Of a stretch of DNA of 51,982 bases, positions 8,440-16,984 are shown piece after piece. Origin of the DNA: Streptomyces sp. Ncost-T10-10d (GTDB lineage: Bacteria > Actinomycetota > Actinomycetes > Streptomycetales > Streptomycetaceae). The position numbers were made by a program, and so were the translations under genes. Positions within the stretch are counted from its first letter, which is position 1. The number at the start of each line of letters is the position of its first letter. The stretch spans positions 1-51,982 of the forward strand of contig NZ_FMDF01000153.1 of NCBI RefSeq assembly GCF_900091955.1. The letters run 5' to 3'. The notes under the pieces were generated by a model. It saw only the letters and a list, made by a program, of their open reading frames with translations. It searched no databases and was not told the DNA's origin.

Positions 8440-9414
8440 TCAGAACAGTGAGTTGTTACCCCGCAGCCGGCGGCGCAGGAACGTGGCGAAGGTCTGGTCC
8501 TCCAGGCAGGTGAGCGCGGAGCCGTTCGGCTCGATGCAGGCGATGCGCCAGTCCTGCGGGGCGCCCTTGGTGGTGAGCCAGCCGGTTGCTCGGCCCTCGA
8601 CCTCTCCCCACTGCAGGAACAGTCGGTCCTCGTCCAGCCACCGCAGGACCGGGGACGCCGCGGTGTCCCCTGCGACGGGGAACACCCGCACTCCGGCGAT
8701 GACACCGCCCGGGAACTCCCGCATGACCGTCAGGTAGTCCTCCGGGAGCACGTCGAAGGACTCGTTCACGGCCCGGTCCAGAAGCTCTTCCGCGTACTGC
8801 CGGACGCCCGGGATGCCGACGCTCCGCACCACCGTGAGGATCTCCTCGACCGCCCCGATATGCGGATTGGCCAGCGTCGTGGCCGTCTGTCGCATGTCGT
8901 CTGCGACATTCCAGAACGTGTTCGACTCGTATTCCTCATAGGTCTCGAACGCGGGAACTCCCTCAGGGCGCCCCAGAAGAGCCCGCGTGATGAATTCCGA
9001 TGCGGAGAAAGGAAGGTCCAGCCACACCTGGAAATCGCGTTCGGCGAGGACGGTCGTCCAGTTCGCGGTGTTCTGGTCGGTGGTGTCCCACAGCAGCACG
9101 CCGTCACGGGCGGTGCGCCCCCACGGCACCATGCCGCCGGGGTTGGGGAAGAAGGGCAGGGGAAGCTCCTGTTCGCGGGTACGGAGGGACGCCTCCATGT
9201 CCTCGATGCGCGGCGCGGCGTCCTCCGTGAAGTGCTCCAGGGAACGCACAGGAAGAGCGGCACGCCCGAGAAGCACGGAACCCGCGATCACCCCCTTCTG
9301 CACTGCCTGGAGCAGCAGTTCGCAGTCCTCGGGGATCACGTGCTCGTGCCCGCCGCCCTCCGTCCGCACCGGGGCGTCAAGACCGAGCAGCCGGACGACA
9401 TCGAGATGATTCAC
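8440..9414 (-). CDS. SMI1/KNR4 (SUKH)-like protein with two tandem domains
   Basis: 324 residues. It starts at GTG 9414 with GGAGG 5 nt upstream. The first unit (about 25-150) has IPEDCELLLQ...GGVI-like, then NPGGMVPWGRT...DGVLLWDTT...W and a final FITRALLG, the pattern of SUKH-1 proteins. A second unit (about 222-320) repeats the scheme: LPEDYLTVMREFPGGVIAG, later LQWGEVEGRATGWLT and FLRRRLRG. SUKH proteins often act as cytoplasmic immunity proteins against polymorphic or contact toxins, and others have scaffold or regulatory roles. No toxin, Rhs or WXG100 gene lies alongside, so immunity is only an inference. It sits in an accessory region near an IS relic. Confidence 0.75.
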   Translation of the reverse strand: MNHLDVVRLLGLDAPVRTEGGGHEHVIPEDCELLLQAVQKGVIAGSVLLGRAALPVRSLEHFTEDAAPRIEDMEASLRTREQELPLPFFPNPGGMVPWGRTARDGVLLWDTTDQNTANWTTVLAERDFQVWLDLPFSASEFITRALLGRPEGVPAFETYEEYESNTFWNVADDMRQTATTLANPHIGAVEEILTVVRSVGIPGVRQYAEELLDRAVNESFDVLPEDYLTVMREFPGGVIAGVRVFPVAGDTAASPVLRWLDEDRLFLQWGEVEGRATGWLTTKGAPQDWRIACIEPNGSALTCLEDQTFATFLRRRLRGNNSLF

Positions 9415-9785
9415 GTGTTCCTCCCTGAACGGCGGCGGTCGCGGGCGGGCAGTCGCCGGCCGCTGACCGCGCCACCACCCTCCGGCACGCGTCGGCTACC
9501 GTCTGCTGACGACGATCGAGAGCACCCGTAGCGGCTGCAGGCACGTTCCCACAGATGCCGGATCGGTCGGTCCTGGTTGGGAACGACTCTGGATCTTCCG
9601 TCGAACCCCGGCTGTCAGCTTTGCTGAGGATGAAGCGCTGACCGACGGTGTCGATCTGGGCCATGCCCTTCCCAGCGTTCGCGTGCCTGCTGGTCCTGTT
9701 CACCCTGGCAGAGAGTGCGTGGAGCTCGGCGAAGGGGCTCGGCGAAAGCGCACGCGAAGGCCCCTGACGGAAGCTGAGCACCAGG
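9415..9785. other. Intergenic stretch without recognisable gene
   Basis: 371 bp upstream of the SUKH-like gene and downstream of pirin. Open frames exist on both strands but none has a homology signature or a good ribosome-binding site. It probably contains the SUKH-gene promoter. Confidence 0.4.
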
Positions 9786-10751
9786 TCAGCGCACCCGACC
9801 GCGCGGCTTCAGGGCGACAGGCGGCAGTTCGGGAGCGGGTAGCCGGCCCCCGTCGTACCCCTTCACCTCACCGAAGCGGGAGCTCTCCATCCACCCCCTC
9901 CGCGCCTCCTCGATTTCCTCATGCGACCGCCCGATGAAGTTCCACCACATGACGATCTCCTCCTCGAAGGGCTCGCCGCCGAGAAGCATGAGGCCCGCGT
10001 CGGTGTCCGCGCGCAAGGGGAGTTCGGTCCGGCCGCAGCCGAGGTAGAGCATGGAACCGGGCAGCACGGGTACGCCGTCGACCTCGGCCTGGCCGGACAT
10101 CGAGAGCACCGCGTACTCGAAGTCCGGGTCGAGTGGCAGTCGGGCCTCGGCGCCGGCGGACAGGGCCAGGTCGGCGCCGACGATCGGGGTGTACGTGGTG
10201 CCGGGCGAAGTGGCACCGTCGAGTTCGCCCAGGATCAGGGTGGCGGTGAGACCGGGGGCACTGACGATCGGCAGTTCGGTGTGGTGCTGGAAGTGCGGCT
10301 CGAGATGGCGGTGGGCGTCCGGCAGGGCGACCCAGAGCTGGGCGCCGTGCAGAAACCTCGCATGCGGCTTCGGGCTCTCCTCGGAGTGACTGATGGCCCG
10401 GCCGGAGGTCATCAGTCCCAGCTCGCGCGGGCGGACGGTGCGGAGACTGCCGAGGCTGTCCCGGTGCAGGACCTCACCCTCGTGCAGCCAGCTGACCGTC
10501 TGCAGGCCCATGTGGGGGTGGGGCGGTACCTGCATCCCTGGCTCGCCGGCGATGTCGTCGGGGCCGTAATGATCGACAAAGGCCCATGCGCCGACCATCC
10601 GGCGACCCAGATTGGGCAGCAGTCTGCGGACCTCGGTGGACTCACCCAGCCGGACATGGCGCGGGGTGAGGAGTTCACGTACAGGCTCGGCGACGACGAA
10701 GCCCCGTCCTCCACAGACGGAGAGTGTGGCCTGGCGATCGAGATTGCTCAT
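9786..10751 (-). CDS. Pirin family protein
   Basis: 321 residues, bicupin. The N-terminal cupin carries the metal-site pattern VDHYGP...PPHPHMGLQTVSWLHEGEVLHRDSLG, then LGLMTSGRAISHSEES with the second histidine and the glutamate. The C-terminal cupin ends with FEEEIVMWWNFIGRSHEEI, typical of pirins. Pirins are iron-binding cytoplasmic proteins; some have quercetin dioxygenase activity and others modulate metabolic enzymes. The start is placed at ATG 10751 (MSNLDRQ), because the 15 residues upstream do not look like the family. The Shine-Dalgarno is weak. It is divergent from the TPR gene. Confidence 0.9.
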   Translation of the reverse strand: MSNLDRQATLSVCGGRGFVVAEPVRELLTPRHVRLGESTEVRRLLPNLGRRMVGAWAFVDHYGPDDIAGEPGMQVPPHPHMGLQTVSWLHEGEVLHRDSLGSLRTVRPRELGLMTSGRAISHSEESPKPHARFLHGAQLWVALPDAHRHLEPHFQHHTELPIVSAPGLTATLILGELDGATSPGTTYTPIVGADLALSAGAEARLPLDPDFEYAVLSMSGQAEVDGVPVLPGSMLYLGCGRTELPLRADTDAGLMLLGGEPFEEEIVMWWNFIGRSHEEIEEARRGWMESSRFGEVKGYDGGRLPAPELPPVALKPRGRVR

Positions 10752-10929
10752 GGCGCTCAACCTATTCCCGCGCGGGCCCGGGGTGCCGGTACCCACGCCG
10801 AAAATTTAGTGGAATATTCAACCAGTGCACCATGTTGGGGAGACTGCGGCACGGCTGAGCGTATGGCCGGGTCAGTGGCTGGACAGGGCCGGGAGCGATC
10901 CCGGGACGGTCCGTGAACGAGGAGGTCAA

Positions 10930-11289
10930 GTGAGCGACACCTATTTCGAGTTCGGTACGTCCGCCGACCGCTGGGACCGTGCGCAGATGTTCTTCGAAGC
11001 GAAGGAGTACATGACTGCGGCCCGGATCCTGGAAGGCCTGGTCGAGGAGGCGCCGGAGCAGGTCTCCCCGCGTCTGCTGCTGGCCCGGGCCTACTACCAC
11101 TCGGCTCGGCTCGGCAGGGCCGAGACGGAACTGCGGGCGGTTCTGGAGCGCGACCCGGTGGAGCACTACGCGCGGCTGATGCTCGGCCGCACGCTTGAGC
11201 GCCAGGGGCGAAGCGCGGAGGCGAGCGGTCATCTGCGGATGGCGGCGGCGTTGTCCGGGGACTTCGACGCGGACCGGACAGGGCTCTAA
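10930..11289 (+). CDS. Small tetratricopeptide-repeat protein
   Basis: 119 residues. GTG 10930 is chosen because GGAGG lies about 4 nt upstream. The sequence holds about two and a half TPR units: RAQMFFEAKEYMTAARILEGLVEEAPE, then PRLLLARAYYHSARLGRAETELRAVLERDP, then HYARLMLGRTLERQGRSAEASGHLRMAA in outline. It has no signal peptide or membrane segment. The role is presumably protein-protein interaction; the partner is unknown. The 3' end overlaps the convergent gene at 11286 by 4 bp. Confidence 0.85.
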   Translation: MSDTYFEFGTSADRWDRAQMFFEAKEYMTAARILEGLVEEAPEQVSPRLLLARAYYHSARLGRAETELRAVLERDPVEHYARLMLGRTLERQGRSAEASGHLRMAAALSGDFDADRTGL

Positions 11290-11561
11290 CGGTCGCGTGG
11301 GGCGTTCGACAGGCGGTTCAGCCATTCCGTCATGAGGGCGCCCTCGGCCGGACTGAGTGCCGGATCCGGCGACTGCCGCAGCAGCGCGCTCAGCCGGGCC
11401 GCGGTGGACGGCACGGGGGCCTCGGACACGGCGGCACCCGTGTCGTCCGCGTCGTCGGAGGCACCGGACACATCCGGGGTGAAGACCGCGGCATGCACGG
11501 CGTCGCGTACCCGCCGTGACACGCTCGCGTCGCCGAAGGTCGCGGGGCGGGCGACGAGCAT
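11286..11561 (-). CDS. Hypothetical protein, 91 aa
   Basis: I do not recognise a family. The frame has strong third-position G/C bias, supporting real coding. ATG 11561 is preceded by GGAGG with 4-nt spacing; a TTG at 11603 is an alternative that would add 14 residues. The N-terminal half (PATFGDASVSRRVRDAVHAAVF) looks helical and basic, the middle is acidic (DDADDTG), and the C terminus (LSPAEGALMTEWLNRLSNAPRDR) is helical. It is cytoplasmic by appearance. It lies tail-to-tail with the TPR gene. Confidence 0.6.
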   Translation of the reverse strand: MLVARPATFGDASVSRRVRDAVHAAVFTPDVSGASDDADDTGAAVSEAPVPSTAARLSALLRQSPDPALSPAEGALMTEWLNRLSNAPRDR

Positions 11562-11646
11562 CGGCCCTCCGGAGTCCCCTCCCCGCTTCGGACGCTCGGA
11601 CAATCCGGATGCCTTCCGCCCGTCCCGCGTGATACTTCACTCGGTC

Positions 11647-12153
11647 ATGACCGACCTTGAGACTCCCCGCCTCTTCCTCCGCCTGATGAGCGCCTCAGAT
11701 GCCTTGCGGGTGATGGCGGGCAAACCGGGCGACGGTGCCCGCTGGGCGCCCGGATACCCGTCCCCCGGCGAGATGGCCGCGGCCGAGCGCTTCCTCGACA
11801 CATGCGCGACGACGGGTGATCCCAGCCCCTTCGGTTCGTACGAGATATGTCGCCGCGACAACGGAGAGGTGATCGGCGGGCTGGGATTCCATGGCGCTCC
11901 GGACGACGACGGACACGTCACGATCGGCTATGGTCTCGTGCCCTCGGCTCAGGGCATGGGTTACGCCTCCGAGGCACTGCGCGCACTGCTCCAGTTCGCC
12001 CGCGACCAGGGTGTGAGCTGCGTGCACGGCGACACCGATCTGGACAACCTCGCGTCGCAGCACGTCATGACAGCCGTCGGTATGCACCTGGTGAAGGAGG
12101 ACGCGCTGCTGAAGCACTACCGGATCGACTGGGATCGGCAAGCCGAGGAGTGA
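11647..12153 (+). CDS. GNAT family N-acetyltransferase (RimJ/RimL-like)
   Basis: 168 residues. It begins TPRLFLRLMSASDALRV, the usual RimJ/L opening. It has GEVIGGLGFHG, IGYGLVPSAQGMGYASEAL (the acetyl-CoA pyrophosphate loop, Q/RxxGxA type) and CVHGDTDLDNLASQHVMTAVGM. It should transfer an acetyl group from acetyl-CoA to an amine, either a protein N terminus or a small molecule. The ATG lacks a Shine-Dalgarno, and a -10-like gatact at 11630-11635 suggests leaderless transcription. A shared hairpin terminator lies between it and cbtA. Confidence 0.85.
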   Translation: MTDLETPRLFLRLMSASDALRVMAGKPGDGARWAPGYPSPGEMAAAERFLDTCATTGDPSPFGSYEICRRDNGEVIGGLGFHGAPDDDGHVTIGYGLVPSAQGMGYASEALRALLQFARDQGVSCVHGDTDLDNLASQHVMTAVGMHLVKEDALLKHYRIDWDRQAEE

Positions 12154-12221
12154 GTCCCCGCCGGCCCGGCCCCGTGCGGGTACGTACAGCCGTCGGCTCG
12201 GTTGCGCAGGACGGGACGACA

Positions 12222-12250
12222 GAACCCGCCGGGAAGCTCCCGGCGGGTTC
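12222..12250. terminator. Bidirectional terminator between GNAT gene and cbtA
   Basis: Perfect 13-bp hairpin gaacccgccggga/tcccggcgggttc with a 3-nt loop, between two convergent genes. Confidence 0.85.
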
Positions 12251-12281
12251 CGATGTCTACTGGTGGGCAGTGGCGCGTCGG

Positions 12282-13055
12282 TCAGCCGGCCGCGGTGGCA
12301 GCCCGGTTCGCCGCACCGTTTCCGGTCCTGACGGAGTCGGTCCCCGGCACGAGAAGCTGTTCCGTCAGCCAGCCGAAGACGAGGCCGAAGGTGATCCAGA
12401 GAGTGGCCTGCACGGCGAGCGTGGCCAGACGGAACTCCCACAGCAGGCCGGCCGGGAAGTCCTTTCCGACCTCGTTGAACGAGGGCAGGAACACGTAGGC
12501 GACCCCGATCACGACGACGTAGGCGGCGGATGCGGTGATCGTCGCGTTCCAGTTGCCCAAGCGTGGAGCCAGCCGCTTGCCGAAGATGACGGCAGCGACG
12601 GCCAGCAGCACGCTGAGGGCGACCATCAGGAAGAACAGGGCGGTGCGTCGGCCGATCGTGTCGGGGTTGCCGACCGCCGGCGGGTTGGCCGGGTACTTCA
12701 GGAACGGCACGATGTACACCGCCAGCAGGGCCGCACCCGCGATCAGGGCGGCCGTTGCCCGCGGGCCGAATCTGCCGATCCGGCCGAGGGCGTAACAGAA
12801 GACGAGGGCGGCGATGCCGCCGATCGCCACACCGAAGACGAGCACACCGGTGGCCAGGCCGGCGGTGGACTGCATGGTGCGGCTGACGAGTTCCTCGCCG
12901 CCGCCGTGGTCATGGCTGTGCGCCTCTTCGAGAGCGATGGCCGCGTCCACCCGGGACTCGCCGAGGAAGTAGGCGACGACCAGAGCGAGCGCGCCCGCGG
13001 CGAGGCCGGCCAGCATGCCGCGGACGAGCAGGGCTCTGACAGATATGGAGTTCAT
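12282..13055 (-). CDS. cbtA: CbtA, predicted cobalt transporter subunit
   Basis: 257 residues, membrane protein. The start is ATG 13055 (MNSISVRALLVRGMLAG). Hydrophobic segments are visible at about 8-30, 68-92, 102-120, 142-165, 178-198 and 218-240. A metal-binding-looking loop, HSHDHGGGEE, follows the first segment. CbtA proteins were predicted as cobalt transporters from their cobalamin-riboswitch control. Here it lies 28 bp downstream of cbtB in one transcription unit behind such a riboswitch. Expression is therefore expected when coenzyme B12 is low. Confidence 0.92.
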   Translation of the reverse strand: MNSISVRALLVRGMLAGLAAGALALVVAYFLGESRVDAAIALEEAHSHDHGGGEELVSRTMQSTAGLATGVLVFGVAIGGIAALVFCYALGRIGRFGPRATAALIAGAALLAVYIVPFLKYPANPPAVGNPDTIGRRTALFFLMVALSVLLAVAAVIFGKRLAPRLGNWNATITASAAYVVVIGVAYVFLPSFNEVGKDFPAGLLWEFRLATLAVQATLWITFGLVFGWLTEQLLVPGTDSVRTGNGAANRAATAAG

Positions 13056-13083
13056 GAGGATTTCCCCTGGATCGGACGGTACG

Positions 13084-13299
13084 TCAGTGGCAGGGGAAAC
13101 CGAGGAGGTGGCGGCCGTCGTGGACCCACTCGTGGACGCCTTCGCCGGAGATGACCGCGGTGGCGCCCTGCTCGGCGCCGACGAAGTACAGCAGTACGAG
13201 CATGAGGATGCCGAAGAAGACCGCCCAAGGGGCAATGGCCTTCAGGGAGATGGGGGTGATCGCCGGTACGGCGGTGGCGGGGACAGCTGTCTGTGCCAT
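13084..13299 (-). CDS. cbtB: CbtB, small predicted cobalt transporter subunit
   Basis: 71 residues. ATG 13299 has AGGAGG 8 nt upstream. One transmembrane helix, about 24-42 (WAVFFGILMLVLLYFVG), is followed by a short histidine-rich tail, HEWVHDGRH...PCH. This matches the CbtB family, whose conserved His-containing tail is thought to bind cobalt. It is the first gene of the cbtBA unit and starts 46 bp after the riboswitch. Confidence 0.92.
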   Translation of the reverse strand: MAQTAVPATAVPAITPISLKAIAPWAVFFGILMLVLLYFVGAEQGATAVISGEGVHEWVHDGRHLLGFPCH

Positions 13300-13344
13300 G
13301 GCAGAACCTCCTGAGGGAACACGCGTCCCGTTCGTGGTGCCTGA

Positions 13345-13437
13345 GACGAAGGTGCTGGGTCTGACTTCCCGTACGGGTACGGGTTCACAGTGGCGCGACC
13401 GTGCCGGATTCTCACCGGACTTCCGTCACACTTCGTC
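13345..13437 (-). promoter_or_regulatory. Cobalamin riboswitch upstream of cbtBA
   Basis: On the minus strand, gacgaag at 13437-13431 can pair with cttcgtc at 13351-13345 to close P1. Inside it lie the conserved core ggaagtccggtgagaatcc, then gcgccactgtgaa, and the B12-box-like ggaagtcagaccc. These are the hallmark elements of an AdoCbl riboswitch. It lies directly before the cbtB ribosome-binding site, so B12 binding probably blocks translation or transcription of cobalt uptake. Confidence 0.93.
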
Positions 13438-13560
13438 ATGCTCATCGGACGATACCGCCTGGGAGCAGGCGCGGCCATGGTGCCGTCGGCGGGGCCGGAA
13501 CGCCCGGATGCCATGGTGGGTGCACTTGAGGGACCCGGATTTCAGGGAGTTGACCCGGTC

Positions 13561-14178
13561 ATGACGATAAAGGTGATGTTGATCTCACCGGCGCTCAACG
13601 CCGCGCTGCGCGAGGCCCGCTTCGACGGCGATGCGCCGCTCGACGCGGTCGGGGCCCGGCGGGCCAGGGCCGCTGCGGCAGCGGTGCCCGCGGCCGACCG
13701 GTATGTCTGCGGGCCGTCCGAACAGTGCGCCCGGACCGCCGACGCGCTGGGGGTGCGCGCCGAGCACGAACTCGCGCTCCGGAGCTGGGACATGGGCCGG
13801 TGGAACGGGCAGCGGCTGGAGGAGGTGAGCGGGAGCGAGCCGGAGGCGGTGTCGGCCTGGATGACCGATCCTTCGGCGGCTCCGCACGGCGGCGAACCGT
13901 TGCTGGAGTTCTGCGCCAGGGTCGGCCGCTGGCTGGATTCCCTGCAGCCCCTGTACGGCGACGAGGACTGCCGTGTGCTGGGGGTCGTCGAACCTGCGGT
14001 GGTGCGGGCGGTGATCGTACGGGCCCTCGCTCTCCCGACGGAGGCGTTCTGGCGGCTGGACGTCGCCCCACTGACGCTGACCGGGCTCAGCGGCCGGTCG
14101 GGACGATGGAACCTGCGCTGTGGGCAGCCGCTGTCCCCGCTCGGGGGGACTGACGTCCTCCCGCGGCCCACAGCATGA
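13561..14178 (+). CDS. Histidine-phosphatase-fold protein lacking catalytic residues
   Basis: 205 residues. The start is ATG 13561 (MTIKVMLIS). The fold pattern of the phosphoglycerate-mutase/CobC superfamily is clear: DGDAPLDAVGARRARAAA, RTADALG, LRSWDMGRWNGQRLEEV, APHGGE and FWRLDVAPLTL. However, the RHG motif at the N terminus reads SPA, the LxRAxxTA arginine is Gln (SEQCARTA), and the C-terminal SHGG motif reads VEPA. All the phosphate-handling residues seem lost, so catalysis is unlikely. It lies between two B12 riboswitches, next to cbtBA, so a role in cobalt or B12 physiology is inferred, possibly binding or regulatory. Confidence 0.8.
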   Translation: MTIKVMLISPALNAALREARFDGDAPLDAVGARRARAAAAAVPAADRYVCGPSEQCARTADALGVRAEHELALRSWDMGRWNGQRLEEVSGSEPEAVSAWMTDPSAAPHGGEPLLEFCARVGRWLDSLQPLYGDEDCRVLGVVEPAVVRAVIVRALALPTEAFWRLDVAPLTLTGLSGRSGRWNLRCGQPLSPLGGTDVLPRPTA

Positions 14179-14239
14179 ACAACTGACGTGCCGGAACCTC
14201 CCGTCAGCGCCTACTGTGGTGGTGCAGCTGGTTCGCCCT

Positions 14240-14417
14240 GTCCGCCAGGCAGGCGCGTCGCAAGAGGGAACCCGGTGGGAATCCGGGACTGCCCCGCAGC
14301 GGTGAGTGGGAACGACCGCCGTCATCAAGCACTGGAGCCGATACGGGTCCGGGAAGCGACGGCCAGTAGGTGTCTCGTACGCGAGAAGTGCCCGCGAGTC
14401 CGAAGACCTGCCACTGC
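14240..14417 (+). promoter_or_regulatory. Cobalamin riboswitch upstream of metE
   Basis: Core elements in order: gagggaacccggtgggaatcc, actgccccgcagcggtgagtg, a central cactgg...gccagta segment, and the B12 box gcgagtccgaagacctgcc near the 3' end. A short hairpin, gtgtgcg/cgcacac with a 5-nt loop (14420-14438), follows at once and may belong to the expression platform. Binding of adenosylcobalamin should switch off the B12-independent methionine synthase downstream. Confidence 0.96.
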
Positions 14418-14593
14418 CCGTGTGCGTCGGACGCACACGGTGATCTCGGTGACCTCGTGGGCGGGTCGGCGTACAGATCGGGCAGGGCATGCGCGCCTCC
14501 ACGGCGTTGCGGTTCCGCCCGGTCCGTCATCCCTTCGCGCCTTCGCTCCGTCCCGGGGTCGTATCAGGACACACGCTCGCGAAGGAGAGTTCC

Positions 14594-16918
14594 GTGACCA
14601 GCAAGTCCGCAGCCGCGGCAGCCCGGGCCACCGTGTACGGCTGTCCCCGCCAAGGGAGCAACCGCGAACTGAAGAGGGCCGTCGAGGGTTACTGGAAGGG
14701 CCGCGTCACCGCAGCCGCCCTCCGGGAGACCGCCGCCGGCCTGCGCCGCACCAACTGGTGCCGGCTCGCGGAGGACGGCATCCACGAGGTCCCGACCGGC
14801 GACTTCTCGTACTACGACCATGTGCTGGACACCAGCGTGATGGTCGGTGCCGTACCGGCCAGGCACCGTGAAGCCGTCGAAACCGACGGACTGGACGGCT
14901 ATTTCGCGATGGCGCGCGGTACGCAGGATGTGGCCCCGCTCGAAATGACCAAGTGGTTCGACACGAACTACCACTACCTGGTGCCGGAGCTCGGTCCCGA
15001 CACCGTCTTCGCCGCCGACTCCACCAAACAGGTCGCGGAGTTCGGGGAAGCGCTGGCGCTCGGGCTCAGCCCTCGGCCGGTGCTCGTCGGTCCGGTGACC
15101 TATCTTCTGCTGGCCAAGCCCGCTCCGGGCGTCGCCACCGACTTCGAGCCGCTGACGCTGCTCGACCGGCTGCTGCCGGTGTACGCCGAGGTGCTGGCCG
15201 ATCTGCGTGCCGCCGGTGCCCGGTGGGTACAGCTCGACGAGCCCGCCCTGGTGCAGGACCGCACTCCGGCCGAGCTGAACGCCGCCGCCCGCGCCTACCG
15301 TGACCTCGGCGCGCTCACCGACCGGCCGAAGCTCCTCGTCGCCTCCTATTTCGACCGGCTCGGTGAGGCTCTCGCCGTCCTCGCGAAGGCGCCGGTCGAC
15401 GGGCTCGCGCTCGACTTCACCGGTCCGGCGGCTGCCAATCTGAGGGATCTCGCCGCGGTCGGCGGTCTGCCGGGCAGGCGGCTGGTCGCCGGGGTCGTCG
15501 ACGGCCGCAACGTATGGATCAACAACCACCAGCAGTCCCTCACCACGCTCGGCACCCTGCTCGGCCTCGCCGGCCGGGTCGATGTGGCGGCCTCCTGCTC
15601 CCTGCTGCACGTCCCTCTCGACGCGACCGCCGAGCCTGACATCGACCCGCAGGTGGCCCGCTGGCTGGCCTTCGCCCGGCAGAAGACCGCCGAGATCGCC
15701 ACCCTGGCCCGGGGCCTCGCACAGGGTACGGATGCGATCGCCGCCGAACTCGCCGCGAACCGTGCCGATCTGGCCTCGCGGGCCGGTTCCACGATCACCC
15801 ATGAACCGGCGGTACGGGCACGGGCCGCTGCCGTCACGGAGTCCGACGGCCACCGCGAAGCGCCGTATCAGCAGCGGGCAGCTGTCCAACGTGACCGCCT
15901 GCGGCTTCCGTTGCTGCCGACGACAACCATCGGTTCGTTCCCGCAGACCGCCCAACTGCGTACCGCACGAGCCGATCTGAGGGCCGGACGCATCGACACC
16001 GCCACGTACGACAAGCGCATCGAGACGGAGATCCAGGAGGTGCTGGCGTTCCAGGAGAAGGCGGGCGTCGATGTGCTGGTGCACGGCGAGCCCGAACGCA
16101 ACGACATGGTGCAGTACTTCGCCGAGCGGCTCGTCGGGTACCTCGCGACTCGGCACGGCTGGGTCCAGTCGTACGGCACACGGTATGTCCGGCCGCCGAT
16201 CCTGGCCGGGGACGTCTCCCGGCCGGAGCCGATGACGGTGCGCTGGACGGCCTACGCGCAGTCGCTCACCGCCCGTCCGGTCAAGGGCATGCTCACAGGT
16301 CCCGTCACCATGCTCGCCTGGTCCTTCGTCCGTGACGACCAGCCGCTCGGCGAAACCGCTCGTCAGGTCGCCCTCGCACTGCGGGACGAGGTGAACGACC
16401 TCGAAGCTGCCGGCAGTTCGGTCATCCAGGTGGACGAGCCGGCCCTGCGCGAGACGCTGCCGCTGCGGGTCGCCGATCGCGCCGGGTATCTGGCCTGGGC
16501 GACCGAGTCGTTCCGGCTGGCCACCAGTGGCGTACGTTCGGAGACTCAGATCCATACGCATATGTGCTATGCGGAGTTCGGGGACATCATCAGGGCCATC
16601 GACGACCTGGATGCGGATGTGATCAGCCTTGAGGCGGCTCGCTCCCATATGCAGGTGGCCGACGAACTGGCATCGGCGGGCTATCCGCGGGAGGTCGGTC
16701 CCGGTGTGTACGACATCCACTCCCCGCGGGTGCCGAGCGCTGCCGAGGCAGCGGTTCTGCTGCGCAAGGGGCTCGAAGCGATTCCCGCCGAACGACTGTG
16801 GGTCAATCCCGACTGCGGTCTGAAGACCCGGGGTTGGCCGGAAGTACGTGCCTCGCTGGAGAACCTGGTTTCGGCGGCCACCGAGGTGCGGGCGGCTCTG
16901 CCAGGTAACGCCCACTGA
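14594..16918 (+). CDS. metE: Cobalamin-independent methionine synthase MetE
   Basis: 774 residues, full family length. GTG 14594 is chosen because AAGGAG lies 7 nt upstream, 156 bp after the riboswitch hairpin. The enzyme transfers the methyl group of 5-methyltetrahydropteroyl-polyglutamate to homocysteine. The N-terminal barrel contains MTKWFDTNYHYLVPE and DEPALV. The C-terminal catalytic barrel starts with TTTIGSFPQT and holds the zinc ligands His and Cys in HTHMCYAEF and Cys in NPDCGLKTR. The B12 riboswitch fits the classic logic: when B12 is available, the B12-dependent MetH replaces it. A hairpin terminator follows. Confidence 0.97.
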   Translation: MTSKSAAAAARATVYGCPRQGSNRELKRAVEGYWKGRVTAAALRETAAGLRRTNWCRLAEDGIHEVPTGDFSYYDHVLDTSVMVGAVPARHREAVETDGLDGYFAMARGTQDVAPLEMTKWFDTNYHYLVPELGPDTVFAADSTKQVAEFGEALALGLSPRPVLVGPVTYLLLAKPAPGVATDFEPLTLLDRLLPVYAEVLADLRAAGARWVQLDEPALVQDRTPAELNAAARAYRDLGALTDRPKLLVASYFDRLGEALAVLAKAPVDGLALDFTGPAAANLRDLAAVGGLPGRRLVAGVVDGRNVWINNHQQSLTTLGTLLGLAGRVDVAASCSLLHVPLDATAEPDIDPQVARWLAFARQKTAEIATLARGLAQGTDAIAAELAANRADLASRAGSTITHEPAVRARAAAVTESDGHREAPYQQRAAVQRDRLRLPLLPTTTIGSFPQTAQLRTARADLRAGRIDTATYDKRIETEIQEVLAFQEKAGVDVLVHGEPERNDMVQYFAERLVGYLATRHGWVQSYGTRYVRPPILAGDVSRPEPMTVRWTAYAQSLTARPVKGMLTGPVTMLAWSFVRDDQPLGETARQVALALRDEVNDLEAAGSSVIQVDEPALRETLPLRVADRAGYLAWATESFRLATSGVRSETQIHTHMCYAEFGDIIRAIDDLDADVISLEAARSHMQVADELASAGYPREVGPGVYDIHSPRVPSAAEAAVLLRKGLEAIPAERLWVNPDCGLKTRGWPEVRASLENLVSAATEVRAALPGNAH

Positions 16919-16923
16919 CGTCA

Positions 16924-16959
16924 GTGCGGCCCGGGACGGGCGTCCGTCCTGGGCCGCAC
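16924..16959 (+). terminator. metE terminator hairpin
   Basis: 15-bp inverted repeat with one G:U or mismatched position (gtgcggcccgggacg/cgtcctgggccgcac) and a 6-nt loop, just after the metE stop codon. No T tract. Confidence 0.75.
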
Positions 16960-16984
16960 CAACGACGGATGGCTGCAAGAAGTA

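Noticed and set aside
9664..9768. Possible 34-residue plus-strand peptide starting MPFPAFACLLVLF
   Set aside because: No Shine-Dalgarno site and no known relatives; it resembles a hydrophobic chance frame.
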